64,000 bases of DNA, taken from contig NZ_CP045503.2 in the NCBI RefSeq assembly GCF_007004545.3, positions 273,501 to 337,500 of the forward strand. Reading direction: 5' to 3'. The first letter of the stretch is position 1. Every line of letters starts with the position of its first letter. This document shows positions 19,731 through 29,811 of the stretch, one piece after another. The notes beneath the pieces were generated by a model. It was not told the origin of the DNA, did no database searches, and was given only the letters and a program-made list of their open reading frames with translations. A program made the translations under genes and the position numbers. The stretch comes from Shewanella eurypsychrophilus (GTDB taxonomy: Bacteria > Pseudomonadota > Gammaproteobacteria > Enterobacterales > Shewanellaceae).

Positions 19731-20555
19731 ATGGATTCAGCTGCATTACTTAGTCATATTGATGAATTACCACGTTTACCTAAAGCCGTTAGTGAACTAT
19801 TAGATCTCGTAAACAAGGACGATGCTTCAGTGGCTGAGATCACCGAAAAGATCTCTCACGACCCCCTGGTTAGTGCCAGAATTTTACGCTTAGTAAATTC
19901 TGCCCATTACGGTCGAAGTCGAGAAGTCGGCTCTATCGATGAGGCAGTCGTTCGCCTGGGAATGCAAACGTTAAGAACCTTAGTCATAGCCTCAGCGGTC
20001 ATTGGCGCAGTTCCTACCATTGCAGGGATTGAACTCGGTGAGTTTTGGGGGCAAACTTTTGAGGTGTCCTTGTATGGTCAAGAGCTTGCTAAGCGCTGTG
20101 GCGCGGCTCCAGATACCGCTTTCACTTGTGGGATCTTGCATGATATTGGTGATCTGCTCATTGCAACGATTGAACCTGATAAGTCTGTAAAAATTCGTGA
20201 AGCGGTAGAAAGTGGCGAAAATAAATGTCAGGTAGAACAAGATATTCTAGGCTATGAATCAGCTGAAGTTGCAGCGCTGCTTGCGAAGAACTGGAAATTT
20301 TCATCTGAATTGGTCCAAGGGATTAAATATCAAAACCACCCTGAGCAAGCCGCTCCCTATTCAAAACAGGCTGCACTTTTAGCCCTATCCCATCAGATTA
20401 TCAATGACTGGGAACTGATTGATAAAAATGAGAAGACTAGTTGGCTCTCACAGCAGGCGACTTCTCTTGGTTTGAAGATGGAAGTCGGTGGTTTACAAGA
20501 TAAATTAGCCGGGCTTAGAGGCAAGGGTTTTGATATTGCTAAGCAGCTTACGTAA
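19731..20555 (+). CDS. HDOD-domain signalling protein
   Basis: A 274-residue cytoplasmic protein made almost entirely of an HDOD domain, an HD-like fold found in signalling proteins of marine gammaproteobacteria. LPRLPKAVSELLDLV opens the domain, and SARILRLVNSAHYGRS and TCGILHDIGDLLIA are its conserved stretches. No output domain is attached. Transcribed alone, with AGAGATAG before the ATG. Confidence 0.88.
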   Translation: MDSAALLSHIDELPRLPKAVSELLDLVNKDDASVAEITEKISHDPLVSARILRLVNSAHYGRSREVGSIDEAVVRLGMQTLRTLVIASAVIGAVPTIAGIELGEFWGQTFEVSLYGQELAKRCGAAPDTAFTCGILHDIGDLLIATIEPDKSVKIREAVESGENKCQVEQDILGYESAEVAALLAKNWKFSSELVQGIKYQNHPEQAAPYSKQAALLALSHQIINDWELIDKNEKTSWLSQQATSLGLKMEVGGLQDKLAGLRGKGFDIAKQLT

Positions 20556-20603
20556 ATGCTCTAATGGAATGGGTATCATTGGCCAAACTAAATTTACGTA
20601 AGG

Positions 20604-21056
20604 TTAAGTTTGGCTTTCAATGGCTATATTTCGCATCTGAATAAGCTCGCTGTGCTTGAGATAGAGTAACTCTGAAGTTCTGCGAATGATCTGATCTTCA
20701 TACTGACATAGTTGACCATCGGCATAGGCCAGTTTCCACATAGCAAGGATCAACTTCTGCTTTTGCTCCACGTCAAACTGATCATTGATCTCTTTGGTGA
20801 ATTCATACAAAGATATGGCATCGCCCTGGATTTTTTTGGCTTCAGCAATTAACTCTTCTGCTTCTACTTGAGTTAGAGACAGAGTTTTTGTGAGCAATTG
20901 TGGCAGTAACTTTGCCTCATCATCACTTAAAGTTTCATCGGCAAATACGACTTCAAGCAGTAAACTGATAGCGGCTAAATTTAATTGACGGCTTTTCTCT
21001 TCTGGCGAGACAGCTTCTGAGTGAGAAGTAAGGAATTGTTTTAATTTCGCTAGCAT
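20604..21056 (-). CDS. TerB-like protein
   Basis: A 150-residue, mainly acidic helical protein with two TerB-type half motifs: LLLEVVFADETLSDDEAKLL and MWKLAYADGQLCQYEDQII. The DxxxxxxE pattern is that of the TerB/DjlA N-terminal domain, suspected of metal binding. No J domain and no other ter genes are nearby, so tellurite resistance should not be assumed. Confidence 0.8.
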   Translation of the reverse strand: MLAKLKQFLTSHSEAVSPEEKSRQLNLAAISLLLEVVFADETLSDDEAKLLPQLLTKTLSLTQVEAEELIAEAKKIQGDAISLYEFTKEINDQFDVEQKQKLILAMWKLAYADGQLCQYEDQIIRRTSELLYLKHSELIQMRNIAIESQT

Positions 21057-21198
21057 GCATTTTCCTTCTAAGTCGATATGTTGGCTTTAAACTCATAGAA
21101 ACTTAGAGTTAAAGTGATGCGAAGAGTTCATTTCTTATTTTATAGAAAAATGAACCCTTGATAGCATATACAAACTAATGTTTGTGAAGCTTGGCTAT

Positions 21199-21717
21199 TT
21201 ATAGAATAGCCCCGAGCCCTTTCATTAGCATATCGGTCGTTCCGTCACCGGCGTTGGCATCTAGATAGCCTTTGACTATGTCTATCATAGGTGCGGCTAA
21301 CTCCTTTGAAATACCAAGCTTTTCAAATGCATCATAGACCTGTGCACCACCTTGAAGTGAACTGCCAAAGTCGCCTGCTTTAGCCAACAGTCCTGACATG
21401 CCTGATTCATTATCTAACTCAGGTGCGGCAGACAGTAACGCATCGACTCCAGGGATCGCGCTAGCAATCGAGCCAAATTCATTACTATTCAGGCTTGACT
21501 GAGCCAGTGACAGTAAACTTCCTAAGCCCCCTTCAGCTTGTGACTGGTTGAGCCCAAGCTGAGTCATGACACTGGATACTAGATCGTTATTCTGAGTTTG
21601 TGCAGCCTGAGGCTTTACTTCTTCTTTCGAGGTCAGATCATCAAACCAGCCAGCGGTTACTGGGATACTGAGCGTTGCGCTGACGAGGAATAGACCGAAC
21701 ACAGCAGATAATTTCAT
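21199..21717 (-). CDS. DUF2780-type exported protein
   Basis: A 172-residue protein with a signal peptide (cleavage near VTAGW) and a glycine/serine/alanine-rich helical body. SVMTQLGLNQSQAEGGLGSL and the C-terminal DANAGDGTTDMLMKGLGAIL match the DUF2780 (VcgC/VcgE) family as I recall it. Function is unknown. It is transcribed alone. Confidence 0.75.
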   Translation of the reverse strand: MKLSAVFGLFLVSATLSIPVTAGWFDDLTSKEEVKPQAAQTQNNDLVSSVMTQLGLNQSQAEGGLGSLLSLAQSSLNSNEFGSIASAIPGVDALLSAAPELDNESGMSGLLAKAGDFGSSLQGGAQVYDAFEKLGISKELAAPMIDIVKGYLDANAGDGTTDMLMKGLGAIL

Positions 21718-21899
21718 TTTTTTCCTTCCAATGGTAAATAAGTCTGACTATTGCCACTATTCTAGCTTTTTTAACAAAACTATTGCATCTATTTTACCTA
21801 GCTGCTGAGTTAATCACGGAATCTTCGGTGCAAAAAAGGTCAAATTTCTGTATCCTGTTTGCCTAATTTTGCTTTTTTAATTATCTATTGGAACCACGC

Positions 21900-22625
21900 A
21901 TGTCATTGTCTGCGATATTAACGGAAGCCTTTAACTTCTTTCGTAATCACATTAGTCAGTTAGCTGCTTTAACTGTGCCAATTCTTTTTATTCAGGTTGG
22001 TATTCAATTATGGCTCGGTATGGAAATTGGCAATGCCGATTTAGAGAACCCTCAATTTGGCGGTTCACATATGGCCGCTATGATGGCCTTACTGCTGGTA
22101 TTCTCTTTGCTGATAGCCTCTTTGACCATCTTCTTGGAGATCCGCTCACAAGGGCATGAAGCAAGTACCTTACTTATTTTGAAAACCAGTTTGAACTTTG
22201 TTCCAGGCTTGTTGCTTGCAGGGGTGTTCTCTGGTCTAGCCATTCTTGCCCCTGTGATGATATTTGCAGCCTTTGGTCCTTTATGGCTGATAGGGTTAAC
22301 CATGAGTATCTATATATTTGCCAGACTGGCCTATGTGAACTTTATGATAGTGGTTGAACGCTTGAGTCCCTTTGAGGCAATTAAGGGTAGTTTTAAGTTT
22401 AGTGGCCCAATCGCTTTTAAGACCTTGATGGTATTGATGCTCTATATCCCATTATCTTTGGTTGGTGGCTCAATTTCTGGGTTGGTACAATCTTTAGGAT
22501 TCCCAGTTCAGCTTATTGTTGAAGTCTTTGTGGCCTTTATGGGCTTGTTCGTTAATGTCGCACTGTTCCGTTTGTATATGGTGTCACGTCCAAAGCCAGC
22601 AGAAACAGTAGATGAAGAAGTTTAA
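21900..22625 (+). CDS. YciC-like (UPF0259) inner-membrane protein
   Basis: A 241-residue protein with about six hydrophobic segments (near residues 20-40, 60-85, 105-125, 130-150, 180-205 and 210-230). It begins MSLSAILTEAFNFFRNH, similar in layout to YciC. The ATG at 21900 is preferred over an in-frame TTG at 21888. Membrane envelope function unknown. Confidence 0.72.
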   Translation: MSLSAILTEAFNFFRNHISQLAALTVPILFIQVGIQLWLGMEIGNADLENPQFGGSHMAAMMALLLVFSLLIASLTIFLEIRSQGHEASTLLILKTSLNFVPGLLLAGVFSGLAILAPVMIFAAFGPLWLIGLTMSIYIFARLAYVNFMIVVERLSPFEAIKGSFKFSGPIAFKTLMVLMLYIPLSLVGGSISGLVQSLGFPVQLIVEVFVAFMGLFVNVALFRLYMVSRPKPAETVDEEV

Positions 22626-22699
22626 GGTGTAACAATTTTAGGGCTTAAAATCATTGCATTAAATATGTAACTTAAGCCCTAAGAATATGGAGCAGAGCT

Positions 22700-24118
22700 G
22701 TGCTTACTGATGTGGAATTTGTTAGCCAATTTTCTACCGAATTGGGCCGAGATTATGGTGTCGCTAAAAGTTATGTAAGAGATGTGCCAACCCAGGCATT
22801 ACTTTTATTGCGTAGCTTTACCCATAAATTAACGGATCTATTAGCTGAGTCCCAAGGCGTTGAATTCGACAGCCCAAATTTATATGACCGAATAGAAACC
22901 CTCAATAGTAAGCGTGTTATCGATGTACGTATTACTAGAGCCTTGCATCGTTTGCGTGGTGATGGCAATCGTGGTGCTCACCCTGAAAAATATCACTTAA
23001 CCTCAGAACAATTACTGCAACTTAGCGAAAAGTCGATAAAGAATTTACTGAAACTTATCGAGTCACTCTTTAAGCAAGTCACAAGAAAATCACTCCCTAA
23101 GTATAAATTTGAAGCCTTTGATTCATTTGCAGGCCGAGATCTATGTTATCGAGCGATAATGGATGATGATGCCGAGGCTCAGTATTTGGTTGGTATGTCT
23201 CTAAAGACGCGCGCCTTGATGCAACAAGAGCAAGAGCAGGCTTTAGAAGCGACCTCAGCTGACACTAACTCCCAAGAGTCTGCTGCAACTGAAACGTTAG
23301 TTAAGGCGCAATATTGGTTCGAACAAGCTGCAGAGCGGGATATGAACGCCATGCATGAGCACGGTGTTGCCTTGATCCATGGCTATAATGGTGAACCAGA
23401 CCTTGTTAGCGGCGAACATGCGGTCGCTAAGGCTGCCGAGGCTGGTGTTGCTAATGCTATGGCCCTGTTAGGCTATTTTTATCAAGTAGGCAGTGAGACA
23501 GTTGCTGTGGATTTGAGTAAAGCCGAGTTTTACCTGCAAAAAGCCGCCGATCTGGAACAGTCCGAAGCAATGGCAAATCTAGGGGTCCTTTTTTACCAGC
23601 AGGGTAATTTACTCCAAGCCAATGACTTCATTTCTCAAGCTGCTAAGGCCGGTTTTCCTCATGCTCAGTATCATCTAGCGCTTATGTTGGCTAATGGTGA
23701 AGGTGCCGACATAGATTTACCAGTCAGTGGACGCTGGATGAAAGAGGCTGCGGAGCAGGGGCAGTTAGATGCTATGTTTTCTCGTGCTCAGGCGATGCTA
23801 AATGATGACAGCGCTACTAAGGAAGATTTACAGCAGGCTGAGTCATACCTTAGGGAAGTGATCAAATACGGCCATAGTGTACCTGCCATGATTGAGTTGA
23901 GTATTGCATTGGCAGATGGCATGTTAGGTAAAATTGATGTGGTAGGTTCAGCAGCCTTACTTAAACTTGCCAAAGAGCGCGCAAATACTGAAGAGCTGGC
24001 TGTCATCAATCCTTTGTGGGACTCCCTGTTACAACAGATTGAAAATGTGCTTTCAATGTCGACTCAGGCCGATGAGTTAGCTGCACTAGAAAAGGCACAA
24101 GAGCTTCTGTCTGGTTAA
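22700..24118 (+). CDS. DUF4145 / Sel1-repeat protein
   Basis: A 472-residue cytoplasmic protein. Residues 1-130 resemble DUF4145, a domain often found with restriction or RNA-related proteins, with the pattern RLRGDGNRGAHPEKY. Residues 150-400 contain Sel1-like TPR repeats such as AVAKAAEAGVANAMALLGYFY and AEFYLQKAADLEQSEAMANLG-type units that form a protein-binding solenoid. The GTG at 22700 is the first usable start. Partner and role are unknown. Confidence 0.75.
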   Translation: MLTDVEFVSQFSTELGRDYGVAKSYVRDVPTQALLLLRSFTHKLTDLLAESQGVEFDSPNLYDRIETLNSKRVIDVRITRALHRLRGDGNRGAHPEKYHLTSEQLLQLSEKSIKNLLKLIESLFKQVTRKSLPKYKFEAFDSFAGRDLCYRAIMDDDAEAQYLVGMSLKTRALMQQEQEQALEATSADTNSQESAATETLVKAQYWFEQAAERDMNAMHEHGVALIHGYNGEPDLVSGEHAVAKAAEAGVANAMALLGYFYQVGSETVAVDLSKAEFYLQKAADLEQSEAMANLGVLFYQQGNLLQANDFISQAAKAGFPHAQYHLALMLANGEGADIDLPVSGRWMKEAAEQGQLDAMFSRAQAMLNDDSATKEDLQQAESYLREVIKYGHSVPAMIELSIALADGMLGKIDVVGSAALLKLAKERANTEELAVINPLWDSLLQQIENVLSMSTQADELAALEKAQELLSG

Positions 24119-24238
24119 GCCATAAATCCCCTTGTTATTTAACTTTTAAATTCGATAGAGGGATCTTTGAATAAATGACGGTTGCATACAATATGCAATA
24201 TGTTACATTTGTGTTATTCGAGTTAATAGGAGAGTTCA

Positions 24239-25516
24239 TTGCTGACACATGCAGATGAAGTAATAGCTAGGCAAGATGTTGGTTTTGACTGCCTTCACGC
24301 TAATCAGGCACTTAATGAGATAGCTGAGGCTTACGTTAAGTTGGTTCTAGCTGTTGGATCACATGATCCTTTCTATGTTGATGCCTATTATGGACCTGAG
24401 ATTTGGCGAAGCGAGTGCGAGCTTTTTTCGTTAGTGTCCTTACAAAAAACAGCAGAGTTTCAGCTGAAAAAGCTGATGTTACTCAAGTTAACTGCCGCCG
24501 ATCCTAAACTGATTTCTCGTCAGGTGTTTTTGCAAAAACAGTTAGCATCTGTGGTGTATTACCTCAAACACCTCCAAGGTAATAAGGGGAGCTTTGATGT
24601 TGAGTCTGAAGGTTTATATGATACTCAATCACAGAAGTTTGGCCTGGAGTCATTTGAGTCGGTTCATAATGAAATAGACAAGCTTATTCCCGGTAAAGGC
24701 TCATTGGCTGAACGTTTCGAACATTTTCGGGCCAGCTTTGTAGTCCCTCAGAGTAAGATCCCCGCGGTATTTGAAGCTGCAGTGGATAAAGCAAGAGCGC
24801 TTACTGGGGCGCATATTGAACTGCCTGATGATGAAAGTTTCAGTATTGAGTTCGTCAACGATAAAATCTGGACGGCGTACAACTGGTACCAAGGTAATTA
24901 TTCTAGCCTTATACAGCTGAATCAAGATCAGCCACTGTATATAGAGCGCTGCATGGAGTTGGCCAGTCACGAAGGATATCCGGGTCACCATGTATTTAAT
25001 CTGCTACAGGAACGGGATTTAGTCCGGTGTGAGCAGTGGATAGAGTATGCGGTTTATCCACTTTATAGTCCGATTTCGTTTCTTTCAGAAGGAAGCGCTA
25101 ACTACGGTCTTAGTCTGATCATGTCCGCCCAAGAAGTGATAGATTTTGAACGAGACCATCTAATGCCATTAGCTGGTATAGAGGGGGATATTGAAAAGTA
25201 TCACCAAGTGTTAGCTTGCTATAAGAAGCTAGTGTATCTAGATAATTTAGTTTGTGAGCAGTTAACGGATGGGAAGATATCTGAAGAAGATGCTCAAGGT
25301 CTACTGATTAAATATGGACTCTATACATCATCGAGAGCTCAGCAGAGAGTTAAGTTTTATCTTTCAAACCGAGCTTATGTGATTAATTATAATCATGGTG
25401 AAGATAGTGTAGCGCGTTGGGTGGAAAAGGATGGAGAGACCACAAAATCTGAACAGTGGAAGCGCTTCGAAGCCCTGTTAAAAAGACCGTTAAGCGCCTC
25501 ACAATTCAAATTATAA
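24239..25516 (+). CDS. DUF885-like putative metallopeptidase
   Basis: A 425-residue protein with no signal peptide. The motif SHEGYPGHHVFNLL resembles the HExxPGHH metal site of DUF885 proteins, which are thought to be zinc carboxypeptidases. A later glutamate-rich segment FLSEGSANYG would give the third ligand. The best start is TTG at 24239, preceded by AGGAG with good spacing; no ATG in frame is near. A palindrome TTGCATA-CAA-TATGCAA at about 24182 lies just upstream. Confidence 0.7.
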   Translation: MLTHADEVIARQDVGFDCLHANQALNEIAEAYVKLVLAVGSHDPFYVDAYYGPEIWRSECELFSLVSLQKTAEFQLKKLMLLKLTAADPKLISRQVFLQKQLASVVYYLKHLQGNKGSFDVESEGLYDTQSQKFGLESFESVHNEIDKLIPGKGSLAERFEHFRASFVVPQSKIPAVFEAAVDKARALTGAHIELPDDESFSIEFVNDKIWTAYNWYQGNYSSLIQLNQDQPLYIERCMELASHEGYPGHHVFNLLQERDLVRCEQWIEYAVYPLYSPISFLSEGSANYGLSLIMSAQEVIDFERDHLMPLAGIEGDIEKYHQVLACYKKLVYLDNLVCEQLTDGKISEEDAQGLLIKYGLYTSSRAQQRVKFYLSNRAYVINYNHGEDSVARWVEKDGETTKSEQWKRFEALLKRPLSASQFKL

Positions 25517-25539
25517 CTTCGTGTCAGTCTAGCTAATGG

Positions 25540-25899
25540 TTAGCTGGGGTCGTGCTCGAACGTACGGCCTTGATGGGGTTTAGATTGAGGGCGTTTAGCA
25601 GCAAAAGGGTGCTCGTTGAAGATACGACCGTCTTGAGCTTCTGTGAACTCAGCTTGCTGTCCTTGGGTGTCGAAAGCGCTATGCTCTTGCTGCTGGCGAA
25701 AGCGAGCTAACTGTTTTTTCAAGAATATTCTGCCAAAAAGGCTCAATAACAGAAAGCTGAACGCGCCAATAAGTAACACGAAAGGCAAGGCGATAAGTGT
25801 TAACGTGATAACGGCCAGACCGACTGCAAATGCCATCCAACCTTTGGCGCCGGAGAATCTAGCCTGAAAAGGTGATTGCTGAAATTGACTGTAGATCAT
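25540..25899 (-). CDS. Small membrane protein, unknown
   Basis: A 119-residue protein with one long hydrophobic stretch (about residues 20-57), enough for a helical hairpin, followed by a basic segment FLKKQLARFRQQQ and a polar tail rich in Q, E and P. No family recognised. It is convergent with the DUF885-like gene. Confidence 0.6.
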   Translation of the reverse strand: MIYSQFQQSPFQARFSGAKGWMAFAVGLAVITLTLIALPFVLLIGAFSFLLLSLFGRIFLKKQLARFRQQQEHSAFDTQGQQAEFTEAQDGRIFNEHPFAAKRPQSKPHQGRTFEHDPS

Positions 25900-26087
25900 A
25901 ATAACTCCAAAAATTTATCTGTGTTCAGTCTGCTTTTTTATTGACCAGATATCACGTTAAATTGCGTTAATCTGGCTTCGAAAGTGTAACAGATTGTCTG
26001 CAAACAGAAGGAGATCTATAGGTTTCCCCCTTCGTTAGTGCGCTAATGATAAGTCATCATCGATTAATCTAAGCTGAATGAGAGTGA

Positions 26088-27050
26088 TTAATTATCATCA
26101 AAAGCGTCGGCGACGCTCTTACATATGGTTTCTCTTATCCATTTATGTCCAGGTTCCTCATTATTTCGGCTATTCCACAATAGGACATAGGCTAGAGGTA
26201 TAAAGTCAAAAGGCAGTGGCAGCTCAGTCAAGGGATATAGCTTTTGGGCGTGACGAGCAAAACTGGAGGGTAAGGTAAATATCAGATCGCTATGGGCACA
26301 TACACTGGCGGCGCCATAAAAGTCAGGGACTGTGGTACTGAGTTTACGTCTGTGACCTAAGTTGGCTAAGTGATAATCCAGTGCCCACCAATCATTGCCT
26401 TCACAACGAACTTGCACATGAGACATCTCAAGATAAACCTCCAGATCCCAATGACCTGAGCCCACAGCGGCAATGATGGGGTGTCCTTGCCTGACTAAAC
26501 AGATCTGTTTATCGGTAAACAGCGTTTTATGAGCGATACCGTCTGGCAATCTATCGATTTTAAAGTCAGATTGTGGGTGCAGATCTCTGCCTGCGATGCC
26601 AAAATCTATCTGTCCTTTTTGTAATGATTGCATCGATTGCTCCATCCAAACGTAAGTGTCTAATTTCAGGTTTGGGGCTGTATTAAGCAGGGGACCGATG
26701 AAATATGGCAGTAAAGTTTCATAGGCGCTCTCGACCATAGCAAAGGAGAATTGTCGATTACTGCTGGCTGGAGTGAACCTTGGCGGCTGAGTGAGCTGAT
26801 ATAGGCCCTGCAACATGGCTGGTAGATGTTGGCCGAGTTGGGCTGCATGAGCTGTAGGTCTGAGCCCGTGAGCAGTACGGTGAAATAGAGGATCGTCCAA
26901 GGTATCACGTAAACGATTGAGGCTTTTACTTAAGGCGGATTGACTCACGTGAAGTCGACTCGCAGCACGAGTGACACTTTGCTCTTCTAGAAGTACTTGT
27001 AGTATCACCAGTAAGTTAAGGTCGATTCGAGCCAGATTATCTAAATTCAT
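26088..27050 (-). CDS. LysR-family regulator
   Basis: A 320-residue LysR protein with the N-terminal winged helix LLEEQSVTRAASRLHVSQSA (about residues 20-39) and a C-terminal effector domain of the NodD/PcpR-like type. It is divergent from the Bcr/CflA-type efflux gene across about 107 bases, so it probably controls that gene. The inducer is unknown. Confidence 0.92.
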   Translation of the reverse strand: MNLDNLARIDLNLLVILQVLLEEQSVTRAASRLHVSQSALSKSLNRLRDTLDDPLFHRTAHGLRPTAHAAQLGQHLPAMLQGLYQLTQPPRFTPASSNRQFSFAMVESAYETLLPYFIGPLLNTAPNLKLDTYVWMEQSMQSLQKGQIDFGIAGRDLHPQSDFKIDRLPDGIAHKTLFTDKQICLVRQGHPIIAAVGSGHWDLEVYLEMSHVQVRCEGNDWWALDYHLANLGHRRKLSTTVPDFYGAASVCAHSDLIFTLPSSFARHAQKLYPLTELPLPFDFIPLAYVLLWNSRNNEEPGHKWIRETICKSVADAFDDN

Positions 27051-27157
27051 CAGTTATTCCTTAAAGGAAATTCAGTTCTGAAATAATACCATTTCTGTTC
27101 ATATCATGATTGAGCTAAAATTATTACATAGAATATTGCTTCATCCAGAGAATAATC

Positions 27158-28360
27158 ATGCGCCGAAATCTGTTACCCATCTTGATGTCTTTAGTGGTAT
27201 TAAGCCCACTTGCCATCGATATCTATCTACCCTCTATGCCAACCATGGCTGCTGAGTTTTCTGTCTCAATGAGCGAGGTTCAGTCAACATTAGTTTTGTT
27301 CCTTTTTGCTATGGGTGTTGGCCAGATCTTGATAGGCCCACTAGCGGATCGTTATGGTCGACGCCCGATTGCTCTTGGTGGGATTTTGCTATATATCGCC
27401 AGTAGTATATTCGCCGCCACAGCCATGGAGTTTCATTGGCTACAGCTTGCGAGAGTGCTTCAAGGTTTAGCGGCTTGTTCGACATCCATCGTTGTCTTTA
27501 GCGCCGTTAGAGATTGCTTTACCCCTAAAGAGGGCGCACGCTATTACAGTTACCTCAATGGTGTGATCTGCGTGATCCCGGCACTTGCTCCGACATTGGG
27601 TGGCTTGCTTGCCATGCAGTTTGGCTGGCGTTCAACCTTTGTGTTTATGACGCTCTATGCCATAGCCATGATGTTATTGGTAGGCTATCGTCTGCCAGAG
27701 ACTCGCCCTAGTCACACTGTGACCACAGGACCTTTATATCGATGGTCTCGCTTTAAGCCTGTGTTGAGTGAGCCTCACTTCATGTTTTATGCTTTGTGTT
27801 GCATGGCAGGTATGGCGGCGATTTTAAGCTATGTTTCCTATGCACCAGTTTGGTTGATTGATAAATTAGGCGTGTCAGAGCTGACTTTCAGTGGCTTGTT
27901 TGGTCTCAATGCTGCCGTCAATATTGCTGCCTGCTTCCTTGCTCCTATGGTGATCAATAAGCTTGGTAATCGCCCTACCGTTATATTAGCGCTCAGTACC
28001 ATGGTGCTGTCAGCATTATTGCAGGTGTTTGTTCAAGCTGTGGGGCCACAAACTGGTCTACCAGCGGCCTTTAGCTTTATGCTACCTATGATGCTGCTTT
28101 GTGTCGGTTTTGCATTACTACTAGGTCCAGCAACCAGTATGGCGCTAGCCGCATTCGGTGAGCGCGCCGGAACTGCAACGGCTATGCTTGGTTTTATTCA
28201 GATGAGTGGTGCTTCATTGTTAGCTGGGCTCGTGCAGCAAACGAGTCTAACTGCACCCTATGCAGTGGCGCTTGTGATGGGATGTTTGGCAGTTTCGCTA
28301 CTGACTATGATGGCCATGTCACGTTTCGATCATTGGCATCAAGAGCAGTATGCGCATTAA
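27158..28360 (+). CDS. Bcr/CflA-type multidrug efflux transporter (MFS)
   Basis: A 400-residue, 12-segment major facilitator antiporter of the Bcr/CflA subfamily, which exports bicyclomycin, chloramphenicol-type compounds and others. It starts LLPILMSLVVLSPLAIDIYL with the conserved DIYLPSMP, and motif A is GPLADRYGRRP (about residues 65-75). The divergent LysR gene suggests inducible expression. Substrate is not predictable. Confidence 0.9.
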   Translation: MRRNLLPILMSLVVLSPLAIDIYLPSMPTMAAEFSVSMSEVQSTLVLFLFAMGVGQILIGPLADRYGRRPIALGGILLYIASSIFAATAMEFHWLQLARVLQGLAACSTSIVVFSAVRDCFTPKEGARYYSYLNGVICVIPALAPTLGGLLAMQFGWRSTFVFMTLYAIAMMLLVGYRLPETRPSHTVTTGPLYRWSRFKPVLSEPHFMFYALCCMAGMAAILSYVSYAPVWLIDKLGVSELTFSGLFGLNAAVNIAACFLAPMVINKLGNRPTVILALSTMVLSALLQVFVQAVGPQTGLPAAFSFMLPMMLLCVGFALLLGPATSMALAAFGERAGTATAMLGFIQMSGASLLAGLVQQTSLTAPYAVALVMGCLAVSLLTMMAMSRFDHWHQEQYAH

Positions 28361-28365
28361 TAGAA

Positions 28366-28401
28366 GTTCCTAGGTTTTAGTATCTAGAGCCTAGGATCTG
28401 A
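28366..28401. repeat. CTAG-rich tract (copy 2)
   Basis: A mosaic of CCTAGG, TCTAGA and CCTAGG elements directly after the efflux gene stop and ahead of its terminator. It is related to the tracts at 4736 and 37820. Confidence 0.6.
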
Positions 28402-28424
28402 CCTATTTTTAAGCAACACCCTTT

Positions 28425-28460
28425 GCCCGCTAACTGCTAACCACAGAGGCGGGCTTTTTT
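28425..28460 (+). terminator. Terminator after the efflux gene
   Basis: GCCCGC / GCGGGC stem of 6 bp, 18-base loop and six T. It closes the plus-strand transporter transcript. Confidence 0.75.
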
Positions 28461-28576
28461 ATACAAGGCCCTGCTTACCTCGAAAGAGTTGCTCCATTCA
28501 TTTATTGGCATTCCCACCTTCCATGGCAGTCAGAACATTGATGCCACAACCCAGGGCTGGACTGAATTAATTAGCG

Positions 28577-29553
28577 TTAAAACCGACCATTGATAGTAGC
28601 ACCGACTAAGAAGCCATCGGGCCTGTTAGCGTCATCTGAACCAAACAGCTTTGCTGCACTGAAGTTAGCTGCAAAATGTTGGGATATCTGCCACCAGTAA
28701 GCTGTTTTCAACCCGTAAAAACTATCGCTATGAGACATATTGGTATGCCATTCAAGATCGCCCGTAGCGATATGTTCAGCGTCTATATCTAGCCATTGGT
28801 AGTTTGCGCCGATGGACCATGAGCGATTGATATACCAGTTTAAGTTAATTATCGCCGTATTGACTGTGTTATTTGAGAGGTTTTTGGTGTTAGATGCTCC
28901 GGAAGAGACTGACACATAGTCGAGCTTTTCCTGACTTAACTTCGCAGACAGATCTATGCCTGATAGTGGAGTAAATGCAAAGAAGTGGCGATATTCGACT
29001 CCGTAACTATCAACAGATTGCTCCATAGCTAGCTGGTACAGTTCATAATCTTTTTCATCGGATTGTTCACTGTTACTGTAGAAGGCACTGAGGGAAGCGC
29101 TATTAGTAATGTAGTACCCTGCATTGATGGTGTACGTATCGCTATCTTGATCATAAACGCTGTTCTGTTCGTTTGGATTCACATCTTGATAGGCTAGCCC
29201 TAAAAACCAACTTGAGTCAAAAACATAGGTGCCATCAATACTGTAGCTATCAGTATCAAAATCATTATTACCCCCAATACCACGGTATTCGGTATTCATT
29301 AAGCTGTATTGTGCGCCTATGTTGGAGCTTTGCGCCATGAAACCATTGAGTGCGTAGGGGCTTTACCGCTGTCCACTTTATCTAAATAGTAGCGATAGTT
29401 TAGTTGCCATAGCGTACTGCCATCGTCTCCCAAATCGTCCGCGTAAGTGAGGTTTGCTTCGTGTTGGAATCTATTTGAAATGTTATGTTCTTCGGCATTG
29501 ATGCTAATGGAAAGCGTCATCAGTATGGTGACTGCTAGACTTGTTTTTTTCAT
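28577..29553 (-). pseudogene. Outer-membrane beta-barrel protein, frameshifted
   Basis: The gene is split into two frames. The 5' part (29553 to about 29358) encodes a signal peptide ending SINA and the strand LWQLNYRYYLDKV, then runs out of frame. The 3' part continues as YALNGFMAQSSNIGAQYS and reaches a barrel-like end ATINGRF at 28577. One extra G at the GGGG run 29358-29361 would restore a continuous product of about 325 residues with alternating amphipathic strands. This is either a recent inactivation, a slippery switch, or a sequencing error in a homopolymer. No specific porin family recognised. Confidence 0.8.
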
Positions 29554-29811
29554 GCTACATCCTTGTTTTTACCATATTTTAACTGCTTCGTACTGTGAGA
29601 GTGAAAGAGTCTCTCGACGAAATAAATATCACTCAGGAAAGGCAAAGTTAAAAGAGTATTTTAAAACCATCTTTTCAAGCGTTTAAGGCTCTTTCCTGAG
29701 GATATATAAATGTAATGGAAGTGGGCTAAAAATGTAAAGAAACTGCTTGATACAGTTTGTATCTGATGTCAGTTACAATAACTGACTTGCTGATTGAAAA
29801 TAGAGAGTTCA

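Noticed and set aside
20604..21056. Tellurite resistance function for the TerB-like gene
   Set aside because: A lone TerB domain without other ter genes does not indicate tellurite resistance.
21888..21899. TTG start for the YciC-like protein
   Set aside because: The ATG four codons later gives the usual family N-terminus and no better ribosome site supports the TTG.
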